DNA from: Lycocorax pyrrhopterus obiensis
Lineage: Eukaryota > Chordata > Aves > Passeriformes > Paradisaeidae
NCBI GenBank assembly: GCA_014706295.1
Contig: JACSVZ010000022.1
Span: 6,218,830-6,282,829, forward strand
Length of the DNA stretch: 64,000 bases
Direction of reading: 5' to 3'
In this document: piece by piece, positions 41,822-54,200 of the stretch
Layout: each line of letters opens with the position of its first letter
Numbering within the stretch: the first letter of the stretch is position 1
Program-made: the position numbers and the translations under genes
The notes under the pieces: model-generated
The model's input: the letters and a program-made list of their open reading frames with translations, nothing else
What the model was told of the DNA's origin: nothing
Database searches by the model: none

Positions 41822-42201
41822 TGTTGTCGCTGTTTTCCCCACGGACGAGTAGAGAAACGACACGAAGTCCAGGCTCAGGGATAGATGGAAGTGTTTTTAA
41901 TGAATTCGTAGAAGACTTTTGTATGTTAGCTCGCAAAGTGTATTAAGTGGCATAAGGTAATTGGTTTTTGCTATCTACTCCCTAAGGGGATTGGTTAAGT
42001 TTTAAGACACACATCTCTGAGTGTTTTTTTAGTTAGAATTATAAAAATTCTTCTAAAACAATCTGCAGCTGCAAGAAGTTTACAAAACTGTAACATTGTT
42101 TTGAGTTACTTGCATGGGAAAGACAGAACTCTCACAAAAATGCTGCAGAGAGCTGAAGAAATTCTCTGCTGTAGTTTTTTCAGCATCCATAACGTGTCAC
42201 A
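41822..42201 (-). mobile_element. Probable solo LTR of an avian endogenous retrovirus
   Basis: Read on the minus strand, this AT-rich stretch has two CCAAT boxes (AACCAATCCCC, AACCAATTACC), a later ATTAAA-type poly(A) signal near 41901, then a U5-like end with CTTCGTGTCGTTTCTCTACT and GACAACA. The order promoter, poly(A) signal, U5 fits an LTR. A terminal TGTTG on the plus strand at 41822 gives an ...ACA end, and TGTGACACG at the other side gives a plausible TG start. The inferred length is about 380 bp. No gag, pol or env sequence flanks it, and I could not find a matching target-site duplication, so the ends are approximate. It is non-coding. Confidence 0.55.
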
Positions 42202-44021
42202 CTCCTTTGGGGAACGATTTGAGTTCTTATTCTGTGTGGTGGATTAAAGAAGCATGCCTGGGTTTCTGAGTACCTTCCAGGAATTTCCTCTGAGTGAACC
42301 TTAAATATTCTGTCCCTCAAGAGCTGCAGTTCCTGTCAGGTGCTGCAGCTGCTAGATTTGGGCTCAAATTCTCCCAGGTGGAGCCTGCCAGTAGCAAGGT
42401 TCAGTGCTTCGTTTATATTCAAGGTGCACCTCCGGGCATTGTTCCTCTGAGCAGCACCCGTGGGCTCTCCCAGAGCCTTGGACCAGGTGTGTTCTGCACT
42501 GTTCCCCTTGCAGTTCATCTGGTTTAGCTCCCTGCTCCCATTCCTTTATTTGTTTCTGGTCACCAGTTGTCTCCTGAAGTCTGTTCCTGTTTTTCTTGAA
42601 CCTCCTGTCAATGTGGAGAGCTCATTTGTGGGTGGTCCTGAGTTCCCAGTGGTTTTACTGGGAATTTAATATTAATTCATACTTGGAGTCTGATGAGGTT
42701 GTAAATATATACAGAAAACCACCTTTTCTTTTATTTTTAAGAGCTACATGTGCCGTTATTTAGCATGTATGAAATAACGAAATTTTGGGTACAGTCTTGC
42801 TGTTGCATTAATTTTACCTCAGCATTGTTTTCTCTGTTAATAAGGACTGCACCTGGACATGGAATAGTTTTCCTGTCTTATCCCAGTGGCAGCACAATTG
42901 CTGCATCTCTGCCGGCTGCTGGCTTTGAACCACACACTCTTACATTCACAAGCCATCACTGCTGCTCTCTAATCTACCCAGTTCACAGGCAAATAAAATA
43001 TGCCATCTTTCAGGATTGAATTACAGAATGGAAATGAAAGAAAAAAGATTAGTAAAAAAAGTAATGCCTAAAGAGTAGCCTTATTCTTCAGGGAGAAAAT
43101 AAAATACCTGCTGACAGCTCTTACCTTAATGATGCTCTTGCTTCTGTCAAAACATCAGACGCCCCATCATTTGCACTGGCATTTGCAAGACTCTTTTAAG
43201 AGATACAGAGGAAAGCAGAGTGTTTTGATGGGTGCTTTTTTTTCAGTTGGAATTTTTTTCATGGAATCCCTTTCCATAGCCTCTGTTTTTTGTGAAAAAA
43301 AAGAGATGTATATTTTTTTTTCCATCTGTCCGCTCTCAGGTTGATTTGAGAAGGATTTGGGAGCAAGAGGAAGTAAAGGGTAGATAAGGTATAAAATATA
43401 CCCAGGGCACAACTTTCTCTGCTGTAATGTTGTAATTAATAGTGGGAATTGCTGCTGCACAATATCATTGCAGTGGGTGCAAAAGGAGATATCTGTAACA
43501 TGGGCAAGCTGGCGATGGGAACTGGGATGGTCTGCTAAAACCAACCACTCTGGTGTGTTTGTATTTACAAGAGACTGCAATTCCCCCTGGGCAGAGGTGG
43601 AATGTCTTCAGAGAAGACCTTGGAGAAGAAACTTCAGCAAAGTTTCCTCCCACTCCTTCCATAGAAACACCACCTAAATAGGAGGTGTGGTTATATCTGT
43701 CTTTGAGGGTGCCACCACCTGCTCCGTGCTGGGGCAGGACCACACCCTGGGCACTGACCCCTGAGAGCTGGGATTTATCCTGAGTGCCTGGTGCTGCTGG
43801 AAAGGATGGCAGACTCAGCAGTAACCACTTCTACTTCTCATTTTCTTTAGCAAACACTCTGGGACGCTGATTTTTCTTTTTTCTCCACACCCACTCATGT
43901 GACGGGGAGAGGATAAAACCACAGAGAAACCAGAACCACGGAGCCTGGGCAGTGAAGATGAGGGAGGGATTCCCTGTGCAATCCCCCTTTATCCCCACAG
44001 TCACTGTCAGTCCCTGTGGTG

Positions 44022-44040
44022 TGACTGACTGACTGACTGC
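44022..44040. repeat. (GACT)n microsatellite
   Basis: Four to five tandem copies of GACT are present. The array is short and probably polymorphic; there is no sign of function. Confidence 0.8.
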
Positions 44041-45454
44041 CAGGAGGTGTGGGCAGGGTAAGGGAGTCCATTGCAGGTGGACGGTGTTTTCTCTTCTGCA
44101 AAGCCTGTTCAGCACTAAGCTGCTTCTCCCAAAGCTGAAACAGTTTGTTCTTTACCTTGAGTATTCAGGTATTGATCTCATCTCCTCCCTCACTGTTCTC
44201 ATGTCAGAGTTTAGGAGTCAGAAACATTTAAAATGGATGTGCCATCGAAAGCAGATCTATTCCAGCTGACACAGAGTGGATTCTAACCTGATTTTGATTC
44301 GTACCCTGGCTTGTGCTGCTTCCCACAGGTGGTGCTGCTTTTTTAATTATCTGTCTCTTAGGACCTTGCCAAATCTATTCTGGAAAATTTCAAACTCTAC
44401 TACCCCTGGAAACTAAGATTCTCTCAGTTTTCATCTTTCGTGGAAGGACAAAATCTTAATGTAAAAATGATCTGCTTCTCTTTTTTTGGGCAGGTTTTCT
44501 GTACTGGAGGGTTCATACAGGGATGTGGTGAACAAACAGTTCATTGCAAGACGTGTGGGTCTTGATTCACTTGAAGTTTTCACTTAAACTACAGCTTTAT
44601 GGAAAGTGGTTTTCTCCTTTAATTGTTTTTTTACTTTCTTTCTCTATCTTCTTCCTTGACCAGATGGAGTAAAATTCACATATAGGCAACTCTGCATTCA
44701 TTCTGAGGGGCTTTTAAAGGAAATAACGGATCATGGGAAATTATATTCTTCCTCATCTCCACTACTCAGAGCAGGTTTAGATTGCCTCATTACAAGTCCT
44801 ATTTTCTTTACTTTGAGAAATTTGCCTTCAAAGCTTTGTTTTCCCTTTTATACCCCTACAGAGTGGAGGTTGCCTTTCTACTTTCTGGCTTTTTTTGTGT
44901 GTTTTTTAACAAGAAAAGTTAATAGGGCTGATAGTTTAGCATGCACACTTAGGAAATGCATTTGGGAGCTCCTCTAAATGTAGGAGATTGTCTAAAACAA
45001 GCCTCTCTAACACTTTTTCCTTCTCATTGTTAAATGAGCAATTTTCAACAGCTGCCCCTTAGCTGCAAATTCTGCCACGTTTTGCAACCCACCTTAAAGG
45101 CTGAAGACCTTGATCCTTCAGGCCAGCACCTGTGAAAATATTGATGAAAAACGTCTTTATGTAAAGGCAAGTTCTGCTCCAACAGAACCGCAGGATACTG
45201 GAGGGGAGCTGTTGCTGCTGCATCAAATCCTGATATTCTGCCCCTGCTCCCCACAGGTTCCTCTGCTGTATCTGTTTATCTGATTAAAGGAAATAAAACA
45301 AGCAGTCCTGTAAGCCACCACATTGTACATAAGGGACGCAGAGCTCTGTCAAACAACCAGGAAGGATAACCTGATAAACAAGCTGGCCTGAAAGCTGCAT
45401 ATTGCAGGCATAAATCCTGGAGTGTTCCTGTCAGTCCTTAATGCCACAGGTGGA

Positions 45455-45518
45455 ACCACAGAATGCTTTGGGTTGGAAGGGACCTTAAAGGTCGCCTTGT
45501 TTTAATCCCCTCCTGTGG
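45455..45518 (-). mobile_element. Very short CR1 LINE 3' tail, antisense
   Basis: ACCACAGAATGCTTTGGG, TTGGAAGGGACCTTAAAGG and TCCCCTCCTGTGG match the terminal 60 bp of CR1. The homology stops at an A run, so this is an extremely 5'-truncated insertion or a remnant. Confidence 0.88.
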
Positions 45519-45867
45519 AAAAAAAAAAGGAAGCTGTGCTCTAGTGATGGCCTGTTTAGTTCTTTATGTGTTTCTGGTTTCTACCAGCTCGTCCTTGGTT
45601 GGTATTTGGAAGTCTCTTGTTTGGTGAACACATTTAGCATAATTTATGCTGGGTAAATGGCTGGGTTTGTGATCAGAAAAAGCCTAAGCTCTGACCATTT
45701 GTCCCCAGCTGTGAAGTGATTGGGCAGAGGGCAGCACAGAATCCTTTGGGAAGGGGGGCAGAAAAATTCCCATGGCCCCAGGAATGAATCCCTCTCTGTT
45801 CTGAGAACATTGTAGGAAAAAGAGAATGGGATCATGTGTTTAATAGAGATGAGATGAATCATTTAGC

Positions 45868-45897
45868 AAATGATCCATTAGTCAAATGGATTCATTT
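45868..45897. repeat. Imperfect inverted repeat
   Basis: AAATGATCCATT and AATGGATTCATTT can pair with a single bulge around a short loop. It is a local AT-rich hairpin without a recognised role. Confidence 0.5.
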
Positions 45898-47559
45898 GAC
45901 TGTAAATTGGACACACTGACATGGATTGATGAGAAACTATAAAGACCAGGTAAGGAGGAATGGCAGAATATAGATCCTACCTGTTGTGCCTGTTTAGGCT
46001 AAAGCACATCACAGAATTTACCTCTGGAAGCAAGTTTTTGTTATCATCCAGTGCTGGTGGTGGGAAAGGAAGGGATTGTAAGTGTGTTCCATATTCAGTT
46101 TGCAAATCTTTCCTCTTCCATGGGTGGCTTGTCATTGGGACCATCAGAAGTGATCCTTGGCCACATTTTCCACTGCTATTCCCAACAAATGAAACAATAG
46201 CAGTGAATCCCATAATACAGATAATCCTGGGACAGAGGTGATGAGAAGATATTTATCCCAGGGTGAACCCCACTGCAGTTCTTTAGTGCTCTTTGTGTGT
46301 CAGATGGTACCTGTGCCGTATTGGGTGGGATATGACTGTACTCAACAGCTGTGCTTGTGCGTCGTTCATCGAGATTTTCCATCTACAGGGAGGAATTGTG
46401 AAGTTTGCCACGAAATTGGCTCTGTATGGGAGAGCTGTGATATCTGAGTGCTGGTTTGAGTCATTGCATTTGCCTTGTGTTAGGCTAGGCTACAGTTAAG
46501 TCTCCTGAATACGTTGTAGTGACATCCTGAGAGATGTTTTTTAACAAGGAACACAAGAATCCCACGACTGCAAACCGACTTCTCATCATAGGCAGGTACT
46601 GAGCATTTCTGTTTGTTTACATGTAAGAACACCACACCTTTAGATCTGTTTCACACCTAATTGAGAGATGCATGTGCTGCTTTCATCCTCATAAATTCCT
46701 TCTCATTGACAAATCTGCAAACACAATTGAGTTTAACATCCAGGCACTTCAACTGAGCCATGAAGAAATATGTCGCAATGTGACATCAGCTTAAGCAAAA
46801 TAATTCTGTCTTAATTCCAATGAAATTGAGCACGAGACAGGCTGCTCAGAGACAAGTTGGTGCTGCTGGCCTACCTCAGCTCACCTGCAGGAGTTTGTTG
46901 TCCTGAGAAGGGGTGAGGTGTGTCTTGATTTTCTTCACTGGGTTTTTTGATGTCTGAATACTGCTTTAGAAAATGCTGATTCGCAGGCTTAGAATCTAAA
47001 TCTGTGCTGTGATTTTTGAGGATAGGAATTGGATGCAATTCAGTGGCAAATTAATCTAGCTGAGTAATTAATTGTATCAGATGAAATTTCTAAAATCTCC
47101 ACTTTCATGTGCCTGTGCTCCTTTCATGTGGTTACCTTGGGTCTCTTGAGGGATGCTGCTGATTGAAGAGGCAGATACTGCTGGTGCTAAACATGGGAAG
47201 GAGGTTGAACTTAATGAATCAAAGAAATGAAGGGGTTTGTAACACCCAGTTCAAGTAGAAGCCACTTAAAAGATACTTGAAAAGGGCCATGTGGGTCAAG
47301 TGAGCTAATCGTGGATACTGACTTGTGGATTCTATTCTGGCCACAAAATACGGGCACAGCTTGGGATAGCTGTGGGATTGTGCCATGGGAGCAGAGTGGG
47401 TGCTGCTTTCTTCATGATCTGTCACACTGCCCGCTGTCTTTCACACAGTTAAAGCTTAGCAAAAGCCTGTGTGTACCTTACGTTGGTCAGACAAACTGCA
47501 CCACAACCTAGTTTAAATTCTTCAGTATATTTTGCTTCCTTGTGTTAAATAATGCAAAG

Positions 47560-47607
47560 ACTTTTTTTTTTGTTTGGGGTGGTTTTGTTTTGTTTTGTTT
47601 TTTATCT
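47560..47607. repeat. T-rich stretch with (TTTTG)n
   Basis: A T run is followed after a short gap by three to four TTTTG units and another T run. It is low-complexity DNA and could be the reversed remnant of an A-rich simple repeat. Confidence 0.75.
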
Positions 47608-48066
47608 TAATGTTTTTTGTCAGGCAGCTGGGGACCTGCCCTTAGTTGTTGCGAGTTCCTCTTGGCAGGTGTTACAGGTAGATCTTTAAAAATCAAACCC
47701 TTGTTTATGCCTGCAGTGAAAACAGGCTTAAACATATGAGTGTAAATTATAGCAGCACCTCTGATGAACATGAACACAAAACCTTTACTGGTTTTCTGAT
47801 GAAGAGAATTTTCAGTATGCTGCAAGCACAAAACTGACAGTCTGTTTGTGGAGCTGCCAGCAACTCCCTACACAGGCTTTGACCCCTCTCTGCCTTCACA
47901 AGTACGGTGTTTTCCCCAGTCCTGAGCTGTTTCAGGCTGTGTTGGTGTGTATATTTCATTGAACTTTTGAGTTGTGTGTGTCACTGTGAGCTGAGTGTGC
48001 TCTGCAGAACGCTGGGACCAGCTCCAGAAATTCTGTTGTCAGTGGTAGGAAGCAAACAAGCAACTT

Positions 48067-48282
48067 AGCAGGGAACATTGAGCTTTGACAAGGTGCTCCA
48101 GCAGTTCTCCCGGACCACTCTGCTGTCCAGGACCCATGGGGTTCTTCCAAACAGAACCTTGAACAGGCCAAAGTCTTCTTTCCTGATGCCTGGGGTTATG
48201 ATCCTGCTCAGTTCCTTGTTCCTGTCTCTCAGGGCTGTGAACTACTGGAGGGTGTCCAGCTTCAGCTGCAGCTCTTACAGAT
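48067..48282 (-). pseudogene. Relic of CR1-type LINE ORF2 (endonuclease-RT linker)
   Basis: The minus strand reads through about 70 codons with two in-frame stops (TAA at 48275-48277, TAG at 48242-48244). The part after the second stop reads FTALRDRNKELSRIITPG, IRKEDFGLFKVLFGRTPW and VVRENCWSTLSKL. The run RKEDFGLF..L.GR.PW followed by E.CW resembles the linker between the endonuclease and reverse transcriptase of avian CR1-type ORF2, without gaps. The same frame stays open further upstream (to about 48430) with no recognisable motif. It is a broken internal LINE fragment, older than the 3' copies. The identification rests on remembered family features and is not certain. Confidence 0.45.
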
Positions 48283-51200
48283 GCATTGTGCTGGATTTGC
48301 CAGCAAAAGAAACGCTTCTCTCTGCAGCAGAGGTGTCAGGAGATGTTGCCTGCTGACCTTCCTGTTGCCCCTGATCACCCTCTGGAATTTTACCAGTCAT
48401 TTCAAGGAATAAGATGGAAGAGGCAGCAGTGTCCTCTTTTTTTGTCTGTTCTTACCTGCTGTGGTAATGCCTCATGAATAAGGACCTTAAACTCATGGTT
48501 AAATTTCATAACTGTCTGTAAAAGTCATTTTAGTACTGAGACCCTTTGTTATGGGACAGAGCTCGCTCACAGCCTCTTGTGTTCATGTTTCCATTACAAA
48601 ACCCTGGGCAATGTTCCAGCACAAGCACCCCTGATTTGGGAGGTGCGATGAAATGTCAACAAAGTGATTTCCAGAAATCCACAAGATTATCTGAATGTGA
48701 GAACTGGAATCCAGACCTGGTGCCCCAGGCAGTTAGGAGCTGTAAGTGAAAATTGCAGGGCTCGGTGTAATGGATTGGCAGTAACGCAGTACTTGGAATT
48801 CTTTTGGCATTTACATGCACAGTAAATTCCAAATGAGCTCCTAAGAACCCTATAAAAAGACAAAAAGGGTGGATGTGAAGCACTTGTTTCTCCCTGTAAC
48901 ATATATCCTCTTAGTTCTAGGTTATAACTTGGCTTTGTGTCTTTGGGAAGTTCTTTTAATTTATACAAAGAGGCAATTTACATTCTTAGATCGAGTCCAG
49001 GCATTTCCAATAACATCAGGATAAGTGGGCCACTGTTTTCTTTGCAGCTGAAGCTTGGAGGTTCTGTGTGAATTCATCTCGGTTTTACTGCCCATGTTTC
49101 AGGGCAGCTTGCTTTTATGCAGTGAATATTGGGAGATCTCAAGGAATATAGCCCTGGATTTTATTACCAATGAAGGGAATGCCTGCCAGTGGCGTGGCAG
49201 ATCGTGTTCAAACTGGCAGCTGGTGACAGATGTGGATATAATGGCTCTAAATCACTGTGTGGACTCACTGTATTCCATATTTTACTCAACTTCCAATAAG
49301 AGTCGCACAAATAAATTAAAGCGCAGCTGTCAAGATCAGCAGCAGAGTTGAAGGCGTACATATAATATAAAGTATTCAAGAGCTGGTGCCTTCTCCTGAA
49401 AAATGTTGAAATGTATTTTGTTAGATGAAAGCAGCAGGTCTGTTTCCCCTGTTTGTTTTTCTTGTCTGGCATTTAATAATCAAGAGCACTTGTAATCGAG
49501 TTTCAGCTCTCAGAGGGGCTTGTTACAGTTTTGGGGCTGGTTCTGTGTCTGTTCCATTACTCCCAGTGCACCCTTTTCTGGTTATTCCATCACTTAAACT
49601 CTGCTGGAAATGAAATCCTGTAGTGCTCTGCTTAGGGAGTAGAATACCTGTGCATGAACCAAACGTAGCTGCTCAGAAGGTGCAGATGGGTTTAGCTCGG
49701 TTCTTTCCTTTTATGAAATTACTGCACACTTCTTAAAATCAGGGGTTTGTGTAATCTTACCACAAACCATCAGCAGACAACTCAGTTAAAACCCCTCTTT
49801 TTCTCCCTCTGTGCCCCAGAGAGGCCAGCTCTGGGTATCACCGGTGTGTGCCTGTCAGATTTGTGAGCTCCACAGCAATTCCAGTTGTCTCCAGTCACTT
49901 TTTATCCAGTTGGCGCTGCTTGCTTTGACTGTGAGCTGCTGGCTCTGCTCTTCCCTGGATTTGTGAGGGATTTGAGCCAGACTTGGAGGCAAGGCTTCAC
50001 TCTCTTGCCTTGCAGCTCCTGTGCTGGCTGAGCAGTTCCTTTCTTGACTCTTTCATCATCTCCTCTTTCCTGATACCCTGGGATCTGATCAAATATTCGT
50101 GCTGTGGTGGAAGGTTCAGGCAGCCATGCAGTGGTTTCTTTTCCCTCGCCCCCACATTTCGTTCCTAATCCTTGCAGAATTTTTGGCAGCCGTCAGATAA
50201 TGAAATTGGGACTCTTGGAATTTGTCTGTGCTCAGATCCACAGAATCTTTAGAAAACATAAAGTATTTCCACCTAGCATAGAGTGCTCTGCCCTCCAGGC
50301 TGGCTGTAGCCACCTGTCCGATGAACTAAATTCATCAAGTCGTTTTTAATCAAGTTCATTGGACTGTGGAGCTGTGCCAGGGTCCTACTAAGCAACAAAT
50401 GGGTTCAGAGCAGGCACAGAGCACATTCTGTTAGGAAATAGTTCCCTGTGGTGCTGGTTCTTATCAGCTTGCCTGTGAAGGATAAGGAATCATCAACATT
50501 TCAGATTACTGAGGAACAAAAGAGCAGAAACTTGGCTTATTTGCATCACAGTGGTGACTGCATTTATTTTGGACTTGTACCAGCATAAACTAGAGAAGAA
50601 CTGGGCACAGAGCCAAATAATCATTGTATTTCTTAAATAATTAAGTGAATCTACAGGGAGCTAAGCTGGTGAATGACTAACAAGCTATTCATTAAAGCCA
50701 AGCACTGCACCACAACCTGTATCTGCCTGTTCCTAACTCCAGAGATGTTCTACTGTTCCTAAGGACACCTTGGAAAGAGGAACTCTGAGTCTAGCTTAAA
50801 GAATTTGTTTTGAAGAAAAAAGAATTTGTTTTAGATAGTCTTACCAAGCAGTAGACCTCCTTGGTGCAAGTATTTTGGGCAAGATTTGACCTGCAATATT
50901 GTTCTTCCGAAGGTGGTGATTATGTCTAGCAATTCACTTCTAGAGTTTTGTATCTGAGTCCCATGCAGGGAATATAAATTTATTGAGTTGGAGCAACAAA
51001 TGGTTTTCTGTGGCACTGAACAAAGATGCCATCAGGTATTAACTGGAGCTTATTTGGACAATGGAGGTTTCTGCTTGTACAGACAGGAAATAGAAGAAAA
51101 ATGGAAGAACTGAATTCTTTGCTGTGCTTATTTGGGTCAGACCCTTTCAGACAGTTGCATGAGACTGTTTGAGGCGTTTGTGTTGCTGTTCTTCCTACAG

Positions 51201-54200
51201 GTGCTTAGTTTCAATGCAGATCTGCAGTTTCATGTGGAGACGTGTAGGAATGGAATGTTCCACCAGGTACCTGACAGGAATTACTGACAGGATGAAGGGT
51301 GAATTTTGACCCCGTGCTTGATAATTACGTAGTGATAAAATCACTAACAGGCATTCCTGGTGATATAAGTGACAGCTTTATACAGTGACTCCTCTGCTTC
51401 AAATTTTGCTTTGATCTGCATCAACAGGAATTCCACACATACAAAGTAATGGGAAAATAAACCCTTATGTGTTCTAGCTCCATTTTATGAATTTGTTATG
51501 TGTGTAGCAAATGCATAATCAACATTTGATATTTCGCTTCAATGTGAAAGATGCAGCTCTAGAATTCAAAACAGAGATTTCCAAACTCTGAGGCATTTCC
51601 TTGCTGAGCTTCCTTATCCATCAGTGCTTAAAATCACAGAATAATGGAATCAAACGTAACTTCTCTAGTGAGTGAGGAAATACAGTCCTTGTACCAAGTG
51701 ATAAGCATCCCTTGCAAAGGAGAAAAACCAATTTTCTAAATCATTATTTGAAACTCTAATGTGGGAAAAAAAGCTTTTTGTACCTACTCCTGTATTGGTC
51801 ACTTTCCATTTTTGTTGCTGATTCTTCAGTTTTGCAGGGTGACAACTTGTTCAGGCTGCTGCTAATTATGTGTTCACTATTGTGGTAATTGGCATCTCTC
51901 AGTTTTGTTGTTATGACTACAAAGTACTTGGTGCCAGGCTGATGATGCAGGAAGGCTGCAGCCTTTCTTGCTGGCTGACACTCATCCCTGCTGCTTTCTG
52001 CTCTGCCTGGCCACGTGTGCTGGTACAAACTGGTGCAGAGACTCTTTCTGGAGTGCTTAGCACCAGGATATTGGAGACATCACAGAAATGTGAGTTCTGC
52101 AGGTATGTACGTCTACAAACACATATAATCCCAATTTCTCAGTCAGAAGGGGCCTTAAATCCCACTCTGCAGCAGTGAAGTGCTTCTTAAGGCTTGGCCT
52201 TGTGCTTAGGTAGTCTGGTGTCCTCATTTCACCCTGAAAACTTGGGTGAGTTGCTGTTCATTGATGACCCTTGACCTGTTTGGTGGCCATCCCCAGGGAA
52301 CACAAGTATTAGGAACTGATAGATTGTATATCAAATCTTGTATACAAGTGTGCATCATCCTGAAAGGGTGGCCAGCCAGTATGATCTTTGTTCTTTTACT
52401 AATAATACTAAAAAAAAGTTTCCCTCATGTCCCAGTGGATTTTCCGTCCTCTTTCCCCCCCGCCCCGTTTTTAGCTTTTGCAGCACATGCAGAATCTCTG
52501 GGATTTAGTCAGTGTATGCCTGTAGGGGACCAGACTATGTAAGGAACTCTCAGCTGATCAAATCAGTAAATCCACATTGAATCTGGACCTTCTCAGGAAA
52601 GCCCCGGTTCAATTTGCATTGGTTGGGGGAGTGATAATACACTGTGAGCAGAGAGCTCTGCACAGGGAAACGCCTCGGTGGAGAAACCACTGGCACTGGT
52701 TAGTCATGTATGCAGATATTGCCTGGACATCTGCAGACTCTGCTCTGGGAAGATTTGTGGCACAGTAAATATTTGTCTTCCAGCTCCTCGAAAAAACCTT
52801 TGAACATATAATTTCTACTGTTGGAGCATATATTTTGTAATAGGAGTTTTCTTTGAAGGAACCCAATTCGAGGCCTTGGTGGATCTGCATAAAATTTGGT
52901 GTGATGGGAGTGAAACACAGCTTCTCCTCTAGGTGGACAGATTTCCCTTATATAACCCCAAATGCAGGGGGATCCTGGCTGTGCAGGACCCAGAGCTGAA
53001 TTAACACTGGTTTTGAGATAAAGACTCATTAAAAATCACTTCAGTCCTGTAATTTAAACTCCATAAGCCATAATGCATCTCTTTCAAACCCTTTGTCTGG
53101 TGGCAGGATATCTTGTTTTTATTAACTCTCTCAGGAGCAAGTCAGCAGAAAATAAGAAAAAATAAAGAATTCCTTAACTAACTGCAAACATTCTTGGAAA
53201 TATTGGGAGTCCTATGGAAAAAAAGTAAAACTGTAACATCCAGGATCCTGGATCCGTGGTGGCCTCCAAGTCTTTAGGGTTAATAGGATTGACTCTGAGG
53301 TGTTTTTGCACTTCCATTCAGAAGCAGAATGTTTGTTCCTTCCCTTGGGGAAATAAAACAGTTGAAATAGTTCGGCTTTACTGCAAACATTCAGTTTTGG
53401 GAGCACACCTCTGTGTAGCAGGCAGGCTTTCTCTTGAGTGTGTTGTACACTAGAGACGCTGGCACGTGGCTTAGAGGTGCAAGAGATCCCTTTGTGTTCT
53501 GGAAATTGCCATGGAACTTGAAGCTGTTCTTCCTGATTTTTAACTTCCTGGACAATGATTGTTTTTGCCACCACAAGCAAAGATTCTTGCCATGCAGACT
53601 TCCTAATAAATTAGTAGGTTGCTTATGCAGCTGTGTAGGCAGCATGGCTTTTGTGGCAGCAGAACAGTTATTGGCAATGGACCTGGCTCTCTTTCACACT
53701 CTGGTGTCAATAAAAGTGGGAGGATGATTAACCTTCATCTTGAATTTCTGGGATGAAATGTGCTACTTTAGGTGCAAGCCATAGGACAGTTTCTGTAGGT
53801 GTTATTACTGGGAATGTTTTGGAACCTGCATGAGGAATGTTTAAATATCCCTCATATCCAGTTATTCAAGTACTTTCTTCAGGTTTCCCAGGGTGCACAT
53901 CTGTTCTTACCCCAGAGAAAAGAGTAAAGAGAGAAAACTTTTAAATTTGAATGAAGCATAGCTGTGATAACAGCAAGCCCTGCTCTTCCCTTGGGCTATT
54001 AATGTTCCCACAGCCTGCCCAGGTCTGTAGTTTCAGTCAGCTGAGGCAGGAGGAATGCCTGCCCAAAATGAGCACTTGGCAAAGTACCTTTTGAAATGAG
54101 TCGTGTCTGCCTCATCCAAGTTTCATACTGAGGTCAGAACTGTGCTCTTGCTCAGGCTGATACCAAGCAAACCTGCACTCAGGTGACCGCCCACTCTGAG

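Noticed and set aside
50798..50832. Direct repeat AAGAATTTGTTTT twice, 21 bp apart
   Set aside because: It is short, AT-rich and only two copies; consistent with simple slippage.
51631..51690. CR1-like AATCACAGAATAATGGAATC
   Set aside because: Only the tail-like first 15-20 bases resemble CR1; the following bases do not match GGGACCTTAAAG or any later CR1 block.
52337..52348. Perfect 12-bp palindrome CTTGTATACAAG
   Set aside because: A single short palindrome is expected by chance in 64 kb and has no supporting context.
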